Source: Roseiflexus sp. RS-1 (GTDB lineage: Bacteria > Chloroflexota > Chloroflexia > Chloroflexales > Roseiflexaceae). Taken from it: a DNA stretch of 64,000 bases. Positions 23,199 through 31,684 of this stretch are shown in pieces. A program made the position numbers and the translations under genes. Below the pieces are notes generated by a model that was given only the letters and a program-made list of their open reading frames with translations, was not told the origin of the DNA and made no database searches. Each line of letters begins with the position of its first letter. Within the stretch, counting starts at the first letter, position 1. The DNA is taken from positions 2,604,001 to 2,668,000 of the forward strand of contig NC_009523.1 of the NCBI RefSeq assembly GCF_000016665.1. Reading direction: 5' to 3'.

Positions 23199-26100
23199 AT
23201 GAACTCACACAACCTGTCCTTCCTCCACCGGTTTGGCGAGCGAGTCTCATTTGATCGCATCGAACGCAAACTCTACAGTCACGACATCGCCGCCATTCCC
23301 GGTCTCATCGCCCCACTGCTGGGCGATGCCATTCCCGATGCCGTGGTGCAACCACAGAACGAAGAGGAACTGGTCGAACTGGCGCGCTGGGCGTCTGCGC
23401 ACCGTATTCCGCTGACGCCGCGCGGCAAGGCGTCCTCCGGCTACGGCGGCGCCGTGCCGGTCAGGAAAGGAGTGGTCATCGATTTCTACCGCATGCGCAA
23501 GGTGCTGCGCATCGATGCGGCGGCGCAGGTCGTCACGGTCGAGCCGGGCATCACCTGGGAGCAACTCGACAGGGCGCTGCAACGAGAGGGACTGACCCTG
23601 CGTCTCTATCCCACCAGTTATCCATCGTCAACGGTGGGTGGATGGCTGGCGCAGGGCGGTGCTGGCATCGGCAGTTACGAGTTCGGCTACTTCCGCGAAA
23701 ACGTCGTTGCCGCGCGTCTTGTGCTGCCGTCGGGTGAGGTGCGCGAACTGCGCGACGCCGATCTCGATCTGGTTGCCGATGCAGAGGGCATTACTGGCAT
23801 GATCAGCCAGGTAACGCTGAGGGTGATGCCGTTGACCGGCGTTCAGACGCTGGCGCTCGCGGTGCATGACACCCGCGCGTTTCAGGCGTTGCTGGAGGCG
23901 TTGATCACCCGCAGGCTGCCGATCTGGTCGATGAGTTTCATCAACCCGAAGATGGCGGAGATGAAGAACGAAGCGCCGCTGCGCGAACATCATGGTCATG
24001 TCGTCGAGCATCGCATTGTTCTGCCAAAAGCGTACATTCTGACCCTTGCCTTCCGTGATGCCGATGCTGCTGCGGTGCAGACCGCCATTCCAGTACTGGC
24101 GGCATCATACGGCGCTGAGATCCTGAGCGACGAGATCGCCCGGCACGAGTGGGACGGGCGGTTCAAACTGATGACGATCAAGCGTCTTGGTCCGTCGCTG
24201 GTTCCGGCGGAAGTGATTGTGCCGCTTGATCGTCTGGCGGATACACTCGATGAATACAGCCGCAGCGTTGCGCAACCACTGGTGAAAGAAGGCGTGCTGG
24301 TGCGGCATGGCGTCGATGGCAAGCCGGAAGTCGTCATTCTCGGCTTCATCCCTGCCGATCAGCGCACCTTCCGCTACAACCTGGTCTTTGGGTTGGCGCT
24401 CACCGTCATGCAGATCGCGCTCAGGCATGGTGGACGCCCATATGCGACTGGCATCTACTTCGCCCGCAAAGCGGAACAGGTGTTGGGCAGAGAACGCGCC
24501 GCAAGGTTGAAAGCCTTCAAATCGCAGGTCGATCCGGCAGGCGTCATGAATCCGGGAAAGGTCTTCGGCGGCGGTCTGGTCAGTGCGTTCATCGATCTGG
24601 CATCGCGTTTCGAGCCGCTGGCGCGTCGTTTTGGCAACGCCGCCCCGGTTGCAATCGGCGAGCGACCAACCGCACCGGTGCGCGATATTCCCGCTGATGT
24701 CGCCTGGTACGCCTATGCCTGTTCGCAGTGCGGCTACTGCATCGACGAGTGCGATCAGTTCTATGGTCGCGGATGGGAGAGCCAGAGTCCGCGCGGCAAG
24801 TGGTACTGGCTGCGTGAGTACATGGAGGGGCGCGAGCAGTGGAATCAGAAAATGGTGGACACTTTCCTCGCCTGCACGACCTGCGAGATGTGCAACCTGC
24901 GCTGCTCCGCCAACCTGCCGATTGAACCGTCGTGGATGAAACTGCGTGGTCAGTTGATCAACGAAGAGAAGAAGATGACCTTCCCGCCGTTCGAGATGAT
25001 GAGTGCGGCTCTTACCGAACAGGGCAACATCTGGGCTGGCTACCGCGAGCGACGCGACGCCTGGTTCCCCGAAGACCTGAAAGACCGGCACGGTCCCGAC
25101 CATCGCTCGAAGAACGTCTACTTCGCCGGATGCACCGCCAGTTACGTTGAGCAGGACATCGGCATCGCCAGTGTGCGCCTGCTTGATGCCGCAGGCGTCG
25201 ATTTCACCTATCTGGGACCGAAGGAACACTGTTGTGCCACGCCGATGCTGGTCGCCGGTCGCTGGGACCTCTTTGTTGAGACGATGAAGAAGAACATCGC
25301 GGCAGTGAAAGCGGCAGGCGCCGATACGGTGATCAGTTCCTGCCCGGCATGCGATATGATGTGGCGGCATGTCTACCCGGCGTGGGCGAAGAAGGTTGGC
25401 ATCGAGTACAATATCACGGCGAAGCACTACTCTGAGATCGTGGCGGAGAAGATCCATGCCGGTGAGTTTGCGTTCCCGCAAACGGACAAAGCGCCGGTTA
25501 CCGTCACCTGGCACGACTCGTGCCACATCGGGCGGGTATCGGGCGTCTACGAGCCGCCGCGCGATCTGATCAGAGCCATTCCAAATGTCAACTTCGTCGA
25601 AATGGCAAACAACCGCGACTGTGGGAGATGCTGCGGTTCGGTGCTGACCCTGATCAAAGAGCCGGATGTCGCCGCCGAACTGGGCAAGGTTCGCATCGAT
25701 GAGGCGATCGAGGCAGGTGCAGAGAAGGTGCTGGCGCTCTGTCCGTGCTGCGAATTCCAGTTGCGGGTGAGCGCCGAAAAGAAGCGTTTGCCGGTCGAAG
25801 TTGTCGATCTGGCGCACTTTGCCGCGGAAGCGCTCGGATACGAGTTGCCCGATCCCAATCCGGAGGTGCGTGCGCAGTGGGCGGTGTTCGAGGCGATGAT
25901 CAAACTGATGACGCCGGAGGGCTTCGCCAATCTGATGACGACTATGTGGCCCGAGATCATCGACGCTATGCCGTTGGGTATGGGACGGATGATGCGGGCG
26001 ATGGGCAGGGTTCCCGGCGCGCTCGAAGCGATGAAGCCGCTGTTCCCGGCGCTCTTCCCGCGTCTGTTGCCGCTTATGATGCCCAAACTGATGCCGACCA

Positions 26101-26273
26101 TGCTGGCGCGGGTTGGGGAGATGATCCCGATGCCGGATTATATGGCGGAACAAATGCCGGTTCTGATGCCGAAAGTCGTCGACCGGTTGATGCCGCACAT
26201 GATCGGCGACGTTGTGCCGCTCGTGACGCAACCGCTGATCGACTACCTGCACGAACAGGCGCGGCTGAACTGA
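23199..26273 (+). CDS. GlcD/HdrD-type fusion: FAD oxidase, Fe-S and CCG domains with Met/Pro-rich tail
   Basis: A 1024-residue protein. Residues 45-480 are a FAD_binding_4 domain and C-terminal cap, as in glycolate/D-lactate oxidases (TPRGKASSGYGG, PSSTVGGWLAQGG, VDPAGVMNPGK). Near 515-590 are two 4Fe-4S motifs, CSQCGYCIDEC and CTTCEMCNLRC. Next come two CCG domains (HCCATPM/CPAC, then HDSCHIGR/CGRCCGS/CPCC), as in GlpC and HdrD. The last ~110 residues repeat Met-Pro-Leu units and resemble no catalytic domain. It likely oxidises a 2-hydroxyacid and passes electrons to a membrane carrier. The start follows GGGGGAG. Confidence 0.85.
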   Translation: MNSHNLSFLHRFGERVSFDRIERKLYSHDIAAIPGLIAPLLGDAIPDAVVQPQNEEELVELARWASAHRIPLTPRGKASSGYGGAVPVRKGVVIDFYRMRKVLRIDAAAQVVTVEPGITWEQLDRALQREGLTLRLYPTSYPSSTVGGWLAQGGAGIGSYEFGYFRENVVAARLVLPSGEVRELRDADLDLVADAEGITGMISQVTLRVMPLTGVQTLALAVHDTRAFQALLEALITRRLPIWSMSFINPKMAEMKNEAPLREHHGHVVEHRIVLPKAYILTLAFRDADAAAVQTAIPVLAASYGAEILSDEIARHEWDGRFKLMTIKRLGPSLVPAEVIVPLDRLADTLDEYSRSVAQPLVKEGVLVRHGVDGKPEVVILGFIPADQRTFRYNLVFGLALTVMQIALRHGGRPYATGIYFARKAEQVLGRERAARLKAFKSQVDPAGVMNPGKVFGGGLVSAFIDLASRFEPLARRFGNAAPVAIGERPTAPVRDIPADVAWYAYACSQCGYCIDECDQFYGRGWESQSPRGKWYWLREYMEGREQWNQKMVDTFLACTTCEMCNLRCSANLPIEPSWMKLRGQLINEEKKMTFPPFEMMSAALTEQGNIWAGYRERRDAWFPEDLKDRHGPDHRSKNVYFAGCTASYVEQDIGIASVRLLDAAGVDFTYLGPKEHCCATPMLVAGRWDLFVETMKKNIAAVKAAGADTVISSCPACDMMWRHVYPAWAKKVGIEYNITAKHYSEIVAEKIHAGEFAFPQTDKAPVTVTWHDSCHIGRVSGVYEPPRDLIRAIPNVNFVEMANNRDCGRCCGSVLTLIKEPDVAAELGKVRIDEAIEAGAEKVLALCPCCEFQLRVSAEKKRLPVEVVDLAHFAAEALGYELPDPNPEVRAQWAVFEAMIKLMTPEGFANLMTTMWPEIIDAMPLGMGRMMRAMGRVPGALEAMKPLFPALFPRLLPLMMPKLMPTMLARVGEMIPMPDYMAEQMPVLMPKVVDRLMPHMIGDVVPLVTQPLIDYLHEQARLN

Positions 26274-26280
26274 CGAGCCG

Positions 26281-26436
26281 ATAGCCGATGGTCGATAGCC
26301 GATGGTCGATAGCCGATAGCCGATAGCCGATAGCCGATAGCCGATGGTCGATAGTCGAGGAACAATGAGCGTGACCGGTCAGGGGTGGAAGGTGGTAGGA
26401 GATAGCCGATAGCCAATAGCCGATAGCCGATAGTGG
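26281..26436. repeat. Heptanucleotide array ATAGCCG in two blocks
   Basis: Eleven units at 26281-26357 (mostly ATAGCCG, with ATGGTCG variants) begin eight bases after the oxidoreductase stop. A second block of about five units lies at 26402-26436. The 44 bases between contain no gene. Confidence 0.9.
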
Positions 26437-26467
26437 AAGGTCTGACAACCCCTGACCCCTGACCTCC

Positions 26468-26753
26468 GGTTCCTGGTTCTCGGTTCCTGGTTCTCGGTTC
26501 CTGGTTCTCGGTTCCTGGTTCTCAGTTCCTGGTTCCTGGTTCTCAGTTCCTGGTTCTTGGTTCTTGGTTCCTGGTTCTTGGTTCTCAGTTCTTGGTTCCT
26601 GGTTCTCAGTTCCTGGTTCTCGGTTCCTGGTTCTCAGTTCCTGGTTCTCGGTTCTCGGTTCTCAGTTCTCGGTTCTCGGTTCTCAGTTCTCGGTTCTCGG
26701 TTCTCAGTTCTCAGTTCTCGGTTCTCGGTTCTCAGTTCTCAGTTCTCGGTTCT
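26468..26753 (+). repeat. 41-unit heptanucleotide array RGTTCYY running into the mevalonate kinase ATG
   Basis: Forty complete 7-base units plus one of six bases. The first ~25 units alternate GGTTCCT and GGTTCTC with occasional AGTTCCT and GGTTCTT; the last 16 are only GGTTCTC or AGTTCTC. No stop codon occurs in any plus-strand frame within the array. It ends GGTTCT, immediately followed by ATG. Confidence 0.95.
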
Positions 26754-27698
26754 ATGCACGCATCCGCTCCCGGCAAAATCATTCTCTGTGGCGAACATGC
26801 CGTCGTCTACGGTCGCCCGGCGATTGCCATCCCGCTGAACGATGTGCGCGCGCGGGTCAGTATCATCCCCGGTGCGCCGGGCAGCGGCGTTTGCTTCGAC
26901 GCGCCCGATCTTGGGCGGCGCTGGTTGATCACATCCGCTCCGCACGATCCTCTCTCTGAACTGACGCTGGCGATTCTGCGACAGTTTGGCGTACAGCGTA
27001 TGCCAGACATCGAGATAGCCATCACATCGGACATCCCGATTGCAAGCGGGATGGGAAGCGGTGCTGCAATTGCGACCGCCATCGTGCGGGCGCTGGCATC
27101 GGCGTATGGGCGCAACCTGAGTGCGGCTGAGGTCTCGGCGCTGGTGTACGAGAGTGAGCAGCGCTTTCATGGGACGCCCAGCGGCATTGACAACACGGTG
27201 ATTGCGTATGAACAGGTAATCTGGTTCCAGCGGCGCAGCGAGCCGCCACACCAGATCGAGCCGATCGCGATTGCTGAGCCGTTCACGCTGCTCATCGGCG
27301 ATACCGGCGTGCGCAGCGCGACGCGCCTGCCGGTCGGCGAGGTGCGGCGACGCTGGGAGAGAGACCCATCGCGCTATGAGATGCTGTTCGACGCAGTGGC
27401 GGACGTGGTGTATCAGGCGCGGCGTGCGCTGGCTGAGGGTGATCGTGCCGCGTTAGGACCATTGCTCGACCGCAATCAGGCGTTACTGGAGGAAATCGGC
27501 GTATCATCCCCAGAACTGGAGCGTCTGATCACCGCTGCGCGCAGTGCCGGCGCAGGGGGCGCAAAACTCTCCGGCGGCGGTTGGGGCGGGGTGATGATTG
27601 CGCTGGTTGAACCGGAGACCGCGCAACAGGTGCGGCAGGCATTACAGGCGGCGGGAGCGACGCGCGTGCTGGAGACCATTGTTCAGGCTGCCGCCTGA
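26754..27698 (+). CDS. mvk: Mevalonate kinase (GHMP kinase)
   Basis: A 314-residue GHMP kinase. Motif 1 is APGKIILCGEHAVVYGRPA at the very start, motif 2 (ATP loop) is IPIASGMGSGAAIATA near residue 100, and motif 3 is AGAGGAKLSGGGWGG near 270. GEHAVVYG is characteristic of mevalonate kinase rather than galactokinase or homoserine kinase. It phosphorylates mevalonate for isoprenoid synthesis; I recall that Roseiflexus uses a modified mevalonate pathway. The ATG chosen begins the conserved fold. The heptamer array upstream is open in the same frame, so an N-terminal repeat extension (VLGSRFS-type) is formally possible. No ribosome site is present. Confidence 0.88.
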   Translation: MHASAPGKIILCGEHAVVYGRPAIAIPLNDVRARVSIIPGAPGSGVCFDAPDLGRRWLITSAPHDPLSELTLAILRQFGVQRMPDIEIAITSDIPIASGMGSGAAIATAIVRALASAYGRNLSAAEVSALVYESEQRFHGTPSGIDNTVIAYEQVIWFQRRSEPPHQIEPIAIAEPFTLLIGDTGVRSATRLPVGEVRRRWERDPSRYEMLFDAVADVVYQARRALAEGDRAALGPLLDRNQALLEEIGVSSPELERLITAARSAGAGGAKLSGGGWGGVMIALVEPETAQQVRQALQAAGATRVLETIVQAAA

Positions 27699-27711
27699 GA
27701 ACCGGACAATA

Positions 27712-27720
27712 TGCTATACT
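27712..27720 (+). promoter_or_regulatory. Extended -10 upstream of mnmA
   Basis: TGC followed by TATACT, with no -35 match. The predicted RNA start (about 27727) is only a few bases before a terminator-like hairpin. Confidence 0.35.
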
Positions 27721-27730
27721 TATTGGTGAG

Positions 27731-27752
27731 AAGCGGCGGCAGGCCGCTTTTT
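27731..27752 (+). terminator. Intrinsic terminator between mevalonate kinase and mnmA
   Basis: AAGCGGC pairs with GCCGCTT around GGCAG, followed by a run of five T (27748-27752). It is a textbook intrinsic terminator 33 bases after the kinase stop. Because a -10 box lies just upstream, it could also work as an attenuator. Confidence 0.7.
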
Positions 27753-27810
27753 GTTAAACGACGGTTGTGAGGTTTGTTCATAAAACCGGGCGTCTAGAAA
27801 CACGTAAGCA

Positions 27811-28932
27811 ATGGCAAAGATCATGGTTGCAATGAGCGGCGGCGTCGATAGTTCACTGGCGGCGGCGCTGCTCCACGAAGCCGGGCATGATGTCACCGGC
27901 GTGACCCTGCACCTGTGGGAAGGGGACGATGACCGCCTGGCGGAGAGTCTCTGCTGCTCACAGGAAATGACCGAGAGCGCGCGGCGTGTCTGCGCGCAAC
28001 TCGGCATACCCTACTATGTCTTCAATTACCAGCGTGAGTTTCGGCGCTATGTGATCGAGTATTTCTTGCGCGAATACGCCAGCGGCTTCACGCCGAACCC
28101 GTGCCTGGAGTGCAACCGCGAGATCAAGTTTCGCGCCCTGCTGGCGCGCGCCCGCACCCTCGGCTTCGACTACGTCGCCACCGGACATTACGCCCGGATC
28201 CGTGCCGATGAGACGCGCCACAATGGAGAAGACGCCGGATTGCCGCCAGCGGAGCGTGCGCAGCGCACCACCTACCGCCTGTTGCGCGCCGTTGATCGTG
28301 AAAAGGATCAGTCATACATGCTCTACATGCTCGGTCAGGACGACCTGGCGCGGCTGATCTTCCCGATTGGCGAGTACACCAAGGCGGAAGTGCGTGCTAT
28401 GGCCGCCGCACGCGGACTGGCAAGCGCCAACCGACCGGAGAGCCAGGACATCTGCTTCGTTCCCGGCGGCGACTATCGCAACCTGCTGCGCGAAGAGCGC
28501 CCCGATGCGCTGCGCCCCGGACCGATCCTCGATCTCGAAGGGCGCGAAGTCGGGCGGCACCAGGGGCTGCCGCTCTACACCATCGGGCAGCGACGCGGTC
28601 TCGGGATCGCAACCGGTCAACCGATGTATGTCACAGCGCTCGATGTTGCACGCAACGCCGTGATTGTCGGTCCTGAATCGGCGCTCAGACGCGAATCGCT
28701 GCGCGCCGAATGGGTGACGTTCGTCAGCGGCATGTGGCCCGAAGCGCCCTTCGATTGCCTGGCGCAGATACGCGCCCATGCCGATGCCGTTCCTGCCCGC
28801 GTCATACCTGGAGAGGCAGGAACGGTCGATGTGCATTTCTCACGTCCACAGCGCGCCGTCACGCCAGGGCAGGCGATCGTCTTCTACGATGGTGACGTCG
28901 TTCTGGGGGGCGGGCGGATCGCGCGTGACTGA
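27811..28932 (+). CDS. mnmA: tRNA-specific 2-thiouridylase MnmA
   Basis: Installs the 2-thio group of wobble uridine-34 in Lys, Glu and Gln tRNAs. The PP-loop MSGGVDSSLAA is at residues 8-18. The catalytic cysteine is in NPCLECNREIKF, the second in SQDICFVPGGDY. RRGLGIATGQPMYV and the C-terminal beta-barrel are complete. The length of 373 is standard. The start is immediately before the PP-loop strand. Confidence 0.95.
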   Translation: MAKIMVAMSGGVDSSLAAALLHEAGHDVTGVTLHLWEGDDDRLAESLCCSQEMTESARRVCAQLGIPYYVFNYQREFRRYVIEYFLREYASGFTPNPCLECNREIKFRALLARARTLGFDYVATGHYARIRADETRHNGEDAGLPPAERAQRTTYRLLRAVDREKDQSYMLYMLGQDDLARLIFPIGEYTKAEVRAMAAARGLASANRPESQDICFVPGGDYRNLLREERPDALRPGPILDLEGREVGRHQGLPLYTIGQRRGLGIATGQPMYVTALDVARNAVIVGPESALRRESLRAEWVTFVSGMWPEAPFDCLAQIRAHADAVPARVIPGEAGTVDVHFSRPQRAVTPGQAIVFYDGDVVLGGGRIARD

Positions 28933-28950
28933 CGAGCCGGATGGTTGTTT

Positions 28951-29199
28951 ATGCCGCCAGCGCTTCTGCTGCTTCTGCTGATCGTGACTGCCAGCGCGGC
29001 GCTGGCGCACGTACTGTGGGGGCGTCGGTGGGTGCAGATTCCGATATTCTGGCTTGCTGCCGCCGGTGGGGCGCTCATTGCCCTGGCGATTGGCGTGCGA
29101 CTGCCGCTGCGCCTGATTACCCCGGCGGGCGTTCCGATTCTGGAAACGACCCTCGGCGCCTGGATCATGCTGATCGTTGCTTCACGATTGCGCCTGTGA
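28951..29199 (+). CDS. Small three-helix membrane protein, unknown
   Basis: 82 residues, almost all hydrophobic: segments at about 3-20, 31-52 and 65-80, separated by Arg-rich turns. The start lies 18 bases after the mnmA stop, suggesting co-transcription. No family recognised. The promoter of the next gene lies inside its last codons. Confidence 0.55.
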   Translation: MPPALLLLLLIVTASAALAHVLWGRRWVQIPIFWLAAAGGALIALAIGVRLPLRLITPAGVPILETTLGAWIMLIVASRLRL

Positions 29200-29205
29200 T
29201 ATAAT
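29177..29205 (+). promoter_or_regulatory. Promoter of the 29262 membrane gene
   Basis: TTGCTT, 17 bases, TATAAT, a near-consensus promoter within and just past the end of the preceding small gene. Confidence 0.6.
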
Positions 29206-29261
29206 CAGCGCCGCTCTGCGGCATCCGAATGGCTGTCGCGCCTGGAAGAAGGAGATGCGCT

Positions 29262-29705
29262 GTGGGTAAATGGATCGGCATCGGACTGACCGTTGTGCTG
29301 CTGATCGTTGTCGGGTTCATCATCGGCGCGTACCTGTCCCCTGATTTTCGCGTCGCCTCACGCGACATTGCGCTTGTCATACTGGCGATCTTTCAGATGA
29401 TCTCAGCGCTGATCTCGATTGCGCTGCTGCTTGTGCTGGTTTATGCCGTGCGAACGCTGACGCGCGTATCGCGCACGACGCTGATCCCCAAACTGGAGGA
29501 AGTGTCGGTCAAACTCGATCAGGTGCTGGAACAGGGGCGGGGTGTAGCAGCCAATTTGCGTGATACGACCAGCACTGTCAGCGGCACAACATCGTTCCTG
29601 GCAGATCGCGCGATTGCGCCGGTCATTCGGGTGTCCGGTCTCATGGCGGGAGTGCGCGCTGCGGCGGCATACCTTGCCAGGCGTGATGAGGATCAGACGT
29701 CCTAG
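29262..29705 (+). CDS. Small membrane protein with two helices and amphipathic tail, unknown
   Basis: 147 residues. Two membrane helices (about 5-27 and 42-68) are followed by a soluble amphipathic segment (KLEEVSVKLDQVLEQGRGVAANLRDTTSTVSGT) resembling DUF948-type proteins, which have a membrane anchor and a coiled-coil-like region. A GTG start is supported by AAGGAG seven bases upstream. Function unknown; there is no obvious operon partner. Confidence 0.6.
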   Translation: MGKWIGIGLTVVLLIVVGFIIGAYLSPDFRVASRDIALVILAIFQMISALISIALLLVLVYAVRTLTRVSRTTLIPKLEEVSVKLDQVLEQGRGVAANLRDTTSTVSGTTSFLADRAIAPVIRVSGLMAGVRAAAAYLARRDEDQTS

Positions 29706-29751
29706 TGCATCCGGGGCGATATACCCACTCCGCGTCGGTACCGGTGCACTA

Positions 29752-29780
29752 TTGTCGTTCACTACGCTCCGTGGTATCAT
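29752..29780 (+). promoter_or_regulatory. Promoter of the DUF1385 gene
   Basis: TTGTCG, 17 bases, TATCAT. Transcription would begin near 29787 with a leader of about 80 bases. Confidence 0.5.
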
Positions 29781-29865
29781 ACGTCAACAGGTGGTTACGC
29801 GCGTCTGTTGTCTGTTAATCAACAGGTTTTGAACAGTCTGTATTGTGCGGTGCGCCGGGTAGGGA

Positions 29866-30807
29866 ATGAGCGAGCGAACATTTTCGTATGGCGGTCAGGC
29901 GGTGCTCGAAGGGGTCATGATGCGCGGTTTGCGGCAGGCGACTGTCGCCGTGCGCACGCCTTCGGGAGAGATTGTCTTTCGTCACGAACCACTGAATGTC
30001 GAGCGTCGCCGCATGTGGGAGAATCTACCATTTCTGCGCGGTATTCTCATGCTATGGGATACGCTCAACCTGGGGGTGCGGGCGCTCAATTTCTCCGCCA
30101 GCGCTGCTCTCGGTGAAGAAGAACAACCGCAGTCGAAAGGCGCGGTGGCACTGACCCTGATCATCGCACTGGCATTCGCATTTGGGCTGTTCTTCGTTGT
30201 GCCGTTGTTGATCGCCAGTTTGCTGGAGCGGGTGGGCGCCACGCCGCTGATGCGCGATGCAGCCGAGGGTTTTATTCAACTTGGCATCTTCATCGGCTAT
30301 CTGACACTGATCGGGCGGATGCCGGATATTCAGCGCACGTTTGGGTATCACGGCGCGGAGCACAAAACGATCAACGCCTACGAAGCCGGTGCGCCGCTCA
30401 CGGTCGAATCGGTGCGCTCATTCACGTTGCTGCATCCCCGCTGCGGCACCAGTTTCTTGCTGGTTGTCGTTGTGCTGAGTATTCCTTTCTTCGCACTGTT
30501 CGGGGGATTGCCGCTTGGTGAACGGTTACTGTCACGCATCATCCTGGTACCGGTGATTGCAGCTGTCTCATATGAACTGCTCCGCCTGTCGGCGGCGCAT
30601 TTCCATCGCGGTTGGGTCCGGCGCCTGGTTGCGCCATCCCTGGCATTGCAGCGCCTGACAACCCGTGAGCCTGATGATACAATGATCGCCGTGGCGATAG
30701 CCGCATTGATACCGGTGCTTGCTGCCGATGGTGTTGTTCCTGCCGCCTTCGACGAATCGCTGGCGCACGGCGTGGCGCGCCCGCCTGTTGATGCCGCGCT
30801 TGCATAA
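29866..30807 (+). CDS. DUF1385 membrane protein (YqhQ-like)
   Basis: A 313-residue protein with the DUF1385 signature at the N-terminus (YGGQAVLEGVMMRG) and the conserved middle FGYHGAEHKTINAYEAGAPLTVE, followed by HPRCGTSFLLVV. Four hydrophobic segments are visible, around 97-121, 137-150, 200-220 and 230-250. The AEHKT and RCGTSF motifs suggest metal or cofactor binding, but no activity is known. The C-terminal 40 residues are variable. Confidence 0.85.
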   Translation: MSERTFSYGGQAVLEGVMMRGLRQATVAVRTPSGEIVFRHEPLNVERRRMWENLPFLRGILMLWDTLNLGVRALNFSASAALGEEEQPQSKGAVALTLIIALAFAFGLFFVVPLLIASLLERVGATPLMRDAAEGFIQLGIFIGYLTLIGRMPDIQRTFGYHGAEHKTINAYEAGAPLTVESVRSFTLLHPRCGTSFLLVVVVLSIPFFALFGGLPLGERLLSRIILVPVIAAVSYELLRLSAAHFHRGWVRRLVAPSLALQRLTTREPDDTMIAVAIAALIPVLAADGVVPAAFDESLAHGVARPPVDAALA

Positions 30808-30836
30808 CCCTCGCACGCTGCGAGTGGAGGAAACCC

Positions 30837-31658
30837 ATGCCGCTGGTCGGTAACATTCGTGATTTTGGTCTCTCGGATTTTCTGTACCTTGTTGATCGAG
30901 GCTACAAGACAGGCTGTCTGCACCTGAGTCGCACCGATGAGATGGCGTCGCTCTATTTCGAGAAGGGCAAACTGCTCACGGCAACGCGCAAGGACGACAA
31001 TGTTCCGGTGACCGATCTGCTGGTTCGCAAGGGGAAGTTGACGCCAGTACAGGCGGAGCAGGCAGCACAGGCGCATCAGAATCAGAACGGCGCAAGCATG
31101 TCGCAGGTGTTGATCGATCTCAACCTGATCGGGCGTGATGAGTTGCAACGGGTGCTGCAACAGCATATCGAAGAGTCGGTGTATGCGCTGTTCGGCTGGA
31201 ATGAGGGTGAGTTTCGCTTTGAGCAGGGGCAGCGTCCTGAACCGACGGCGCCGATCATGCCGACGCCGCTGCCCGTCGAGCACCTGATCATGGAGGGGGT
31301 GCGGCGTATCGATGAGTGGGGGCGGATCAAAGACCGCATTCCCAGCACCGATATGGTGGTGAAGTTCATTGAGCAGCCTATCGAGCGTGCCAAGGGGATC
31401 AATCTCGCCGCCGATGAGTGGCGCGTGTTTGCGCGTATCAATGGCAAAGACACGCTGGCGGAAATTGCCCGCAAGACGGGTATGAGCGAGTTCGATGTCT
31501 GTCGGATTGTCTATGGCTTTCTCACCGCCGGGTTGGTCGATGTCATCCGCAAGCCGGCGCCGGTGCCGATGCTGGCCACGGGCCGACCCCTGGCTGAGGC
31601 GCCACGTATCAAAAAGAGCCTGGTAACCCGCATTATCAACCGCATTCGTGGTATGTAG
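30837..31658 (+). CDS. DUF4388 (PATAN) domain protein
   Basis: A 273-residue protein. The N-terminal PATAN/DUF4388 domain runs to about residue 125 (SDFLYLVDRGYKTGCLHLSR, LYFEKGKLLTA, ALFGWNEGEFRFEQG). The C-terminal part (190-245) looks like a winged helix (EWRVFARINGKDTLAEIARKTGMSEFDVCRIVYGFLTAGLVDV). PATAN proteins connect response regulators and small GTPases in gliding or surface-motility control. A ras-like GTPase follows 26 bases later, so the two probably work together. Confidence 0.8.
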   Translation: MPLVGNIRDFGLSDFLYLVDRGYKTGCLHLSRTDEMASLYFEKGKLLTATRKDDNVPVTDLLVRKGKLTPVQAEQAAQAHQNQNGASMSQVLIDLNLIGRDELQRVLQQHIEESVYALFGWNEGEFRFEQGQRPEPTAPIMPTPLPVEHLIMEGVRRIDEWGRIKDRIPSTDMVVKFIEQPIERAKGINLAADEWRVFARINGKDTLAEIARKTGMSEFDVCRIVYGFLTAGLVDVIRKPAPVPMLATGRPLAEAPRIKKSLVTRIINRIRGM

Positions 31659-31684
31659 CGGCGCAGTCAGCACGGAGGACCGGT

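Noticed and set aside
24105-26252. Long minus-strand frame (over 700 codons) opposite the oxidoreductase
   Set aside because: His/Arg-rich shadow frame typical of GC-rich antisense; the plus strand carries the conserved domains.
26281-26753. CRISPR-like array
   Set aside because: Repeats are only 7 bases and contiguous, with no unique spacers and no cas genes nearby.
26557-26753. Long in-frame N-terminal extension of mevalonate kinase made of heptapeptide repeats
   Set aside because: The frame is open in all three phases because the 7-mer contains no stop, so openness is not evidence for coding; the conserved kinase starts at 26754.
29165-29380. Minus-strand ORF over the promoter at 29177
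   Set aside because: Short, Met/Thr-rich, and overlaps two plus-strand genes and a promoter.
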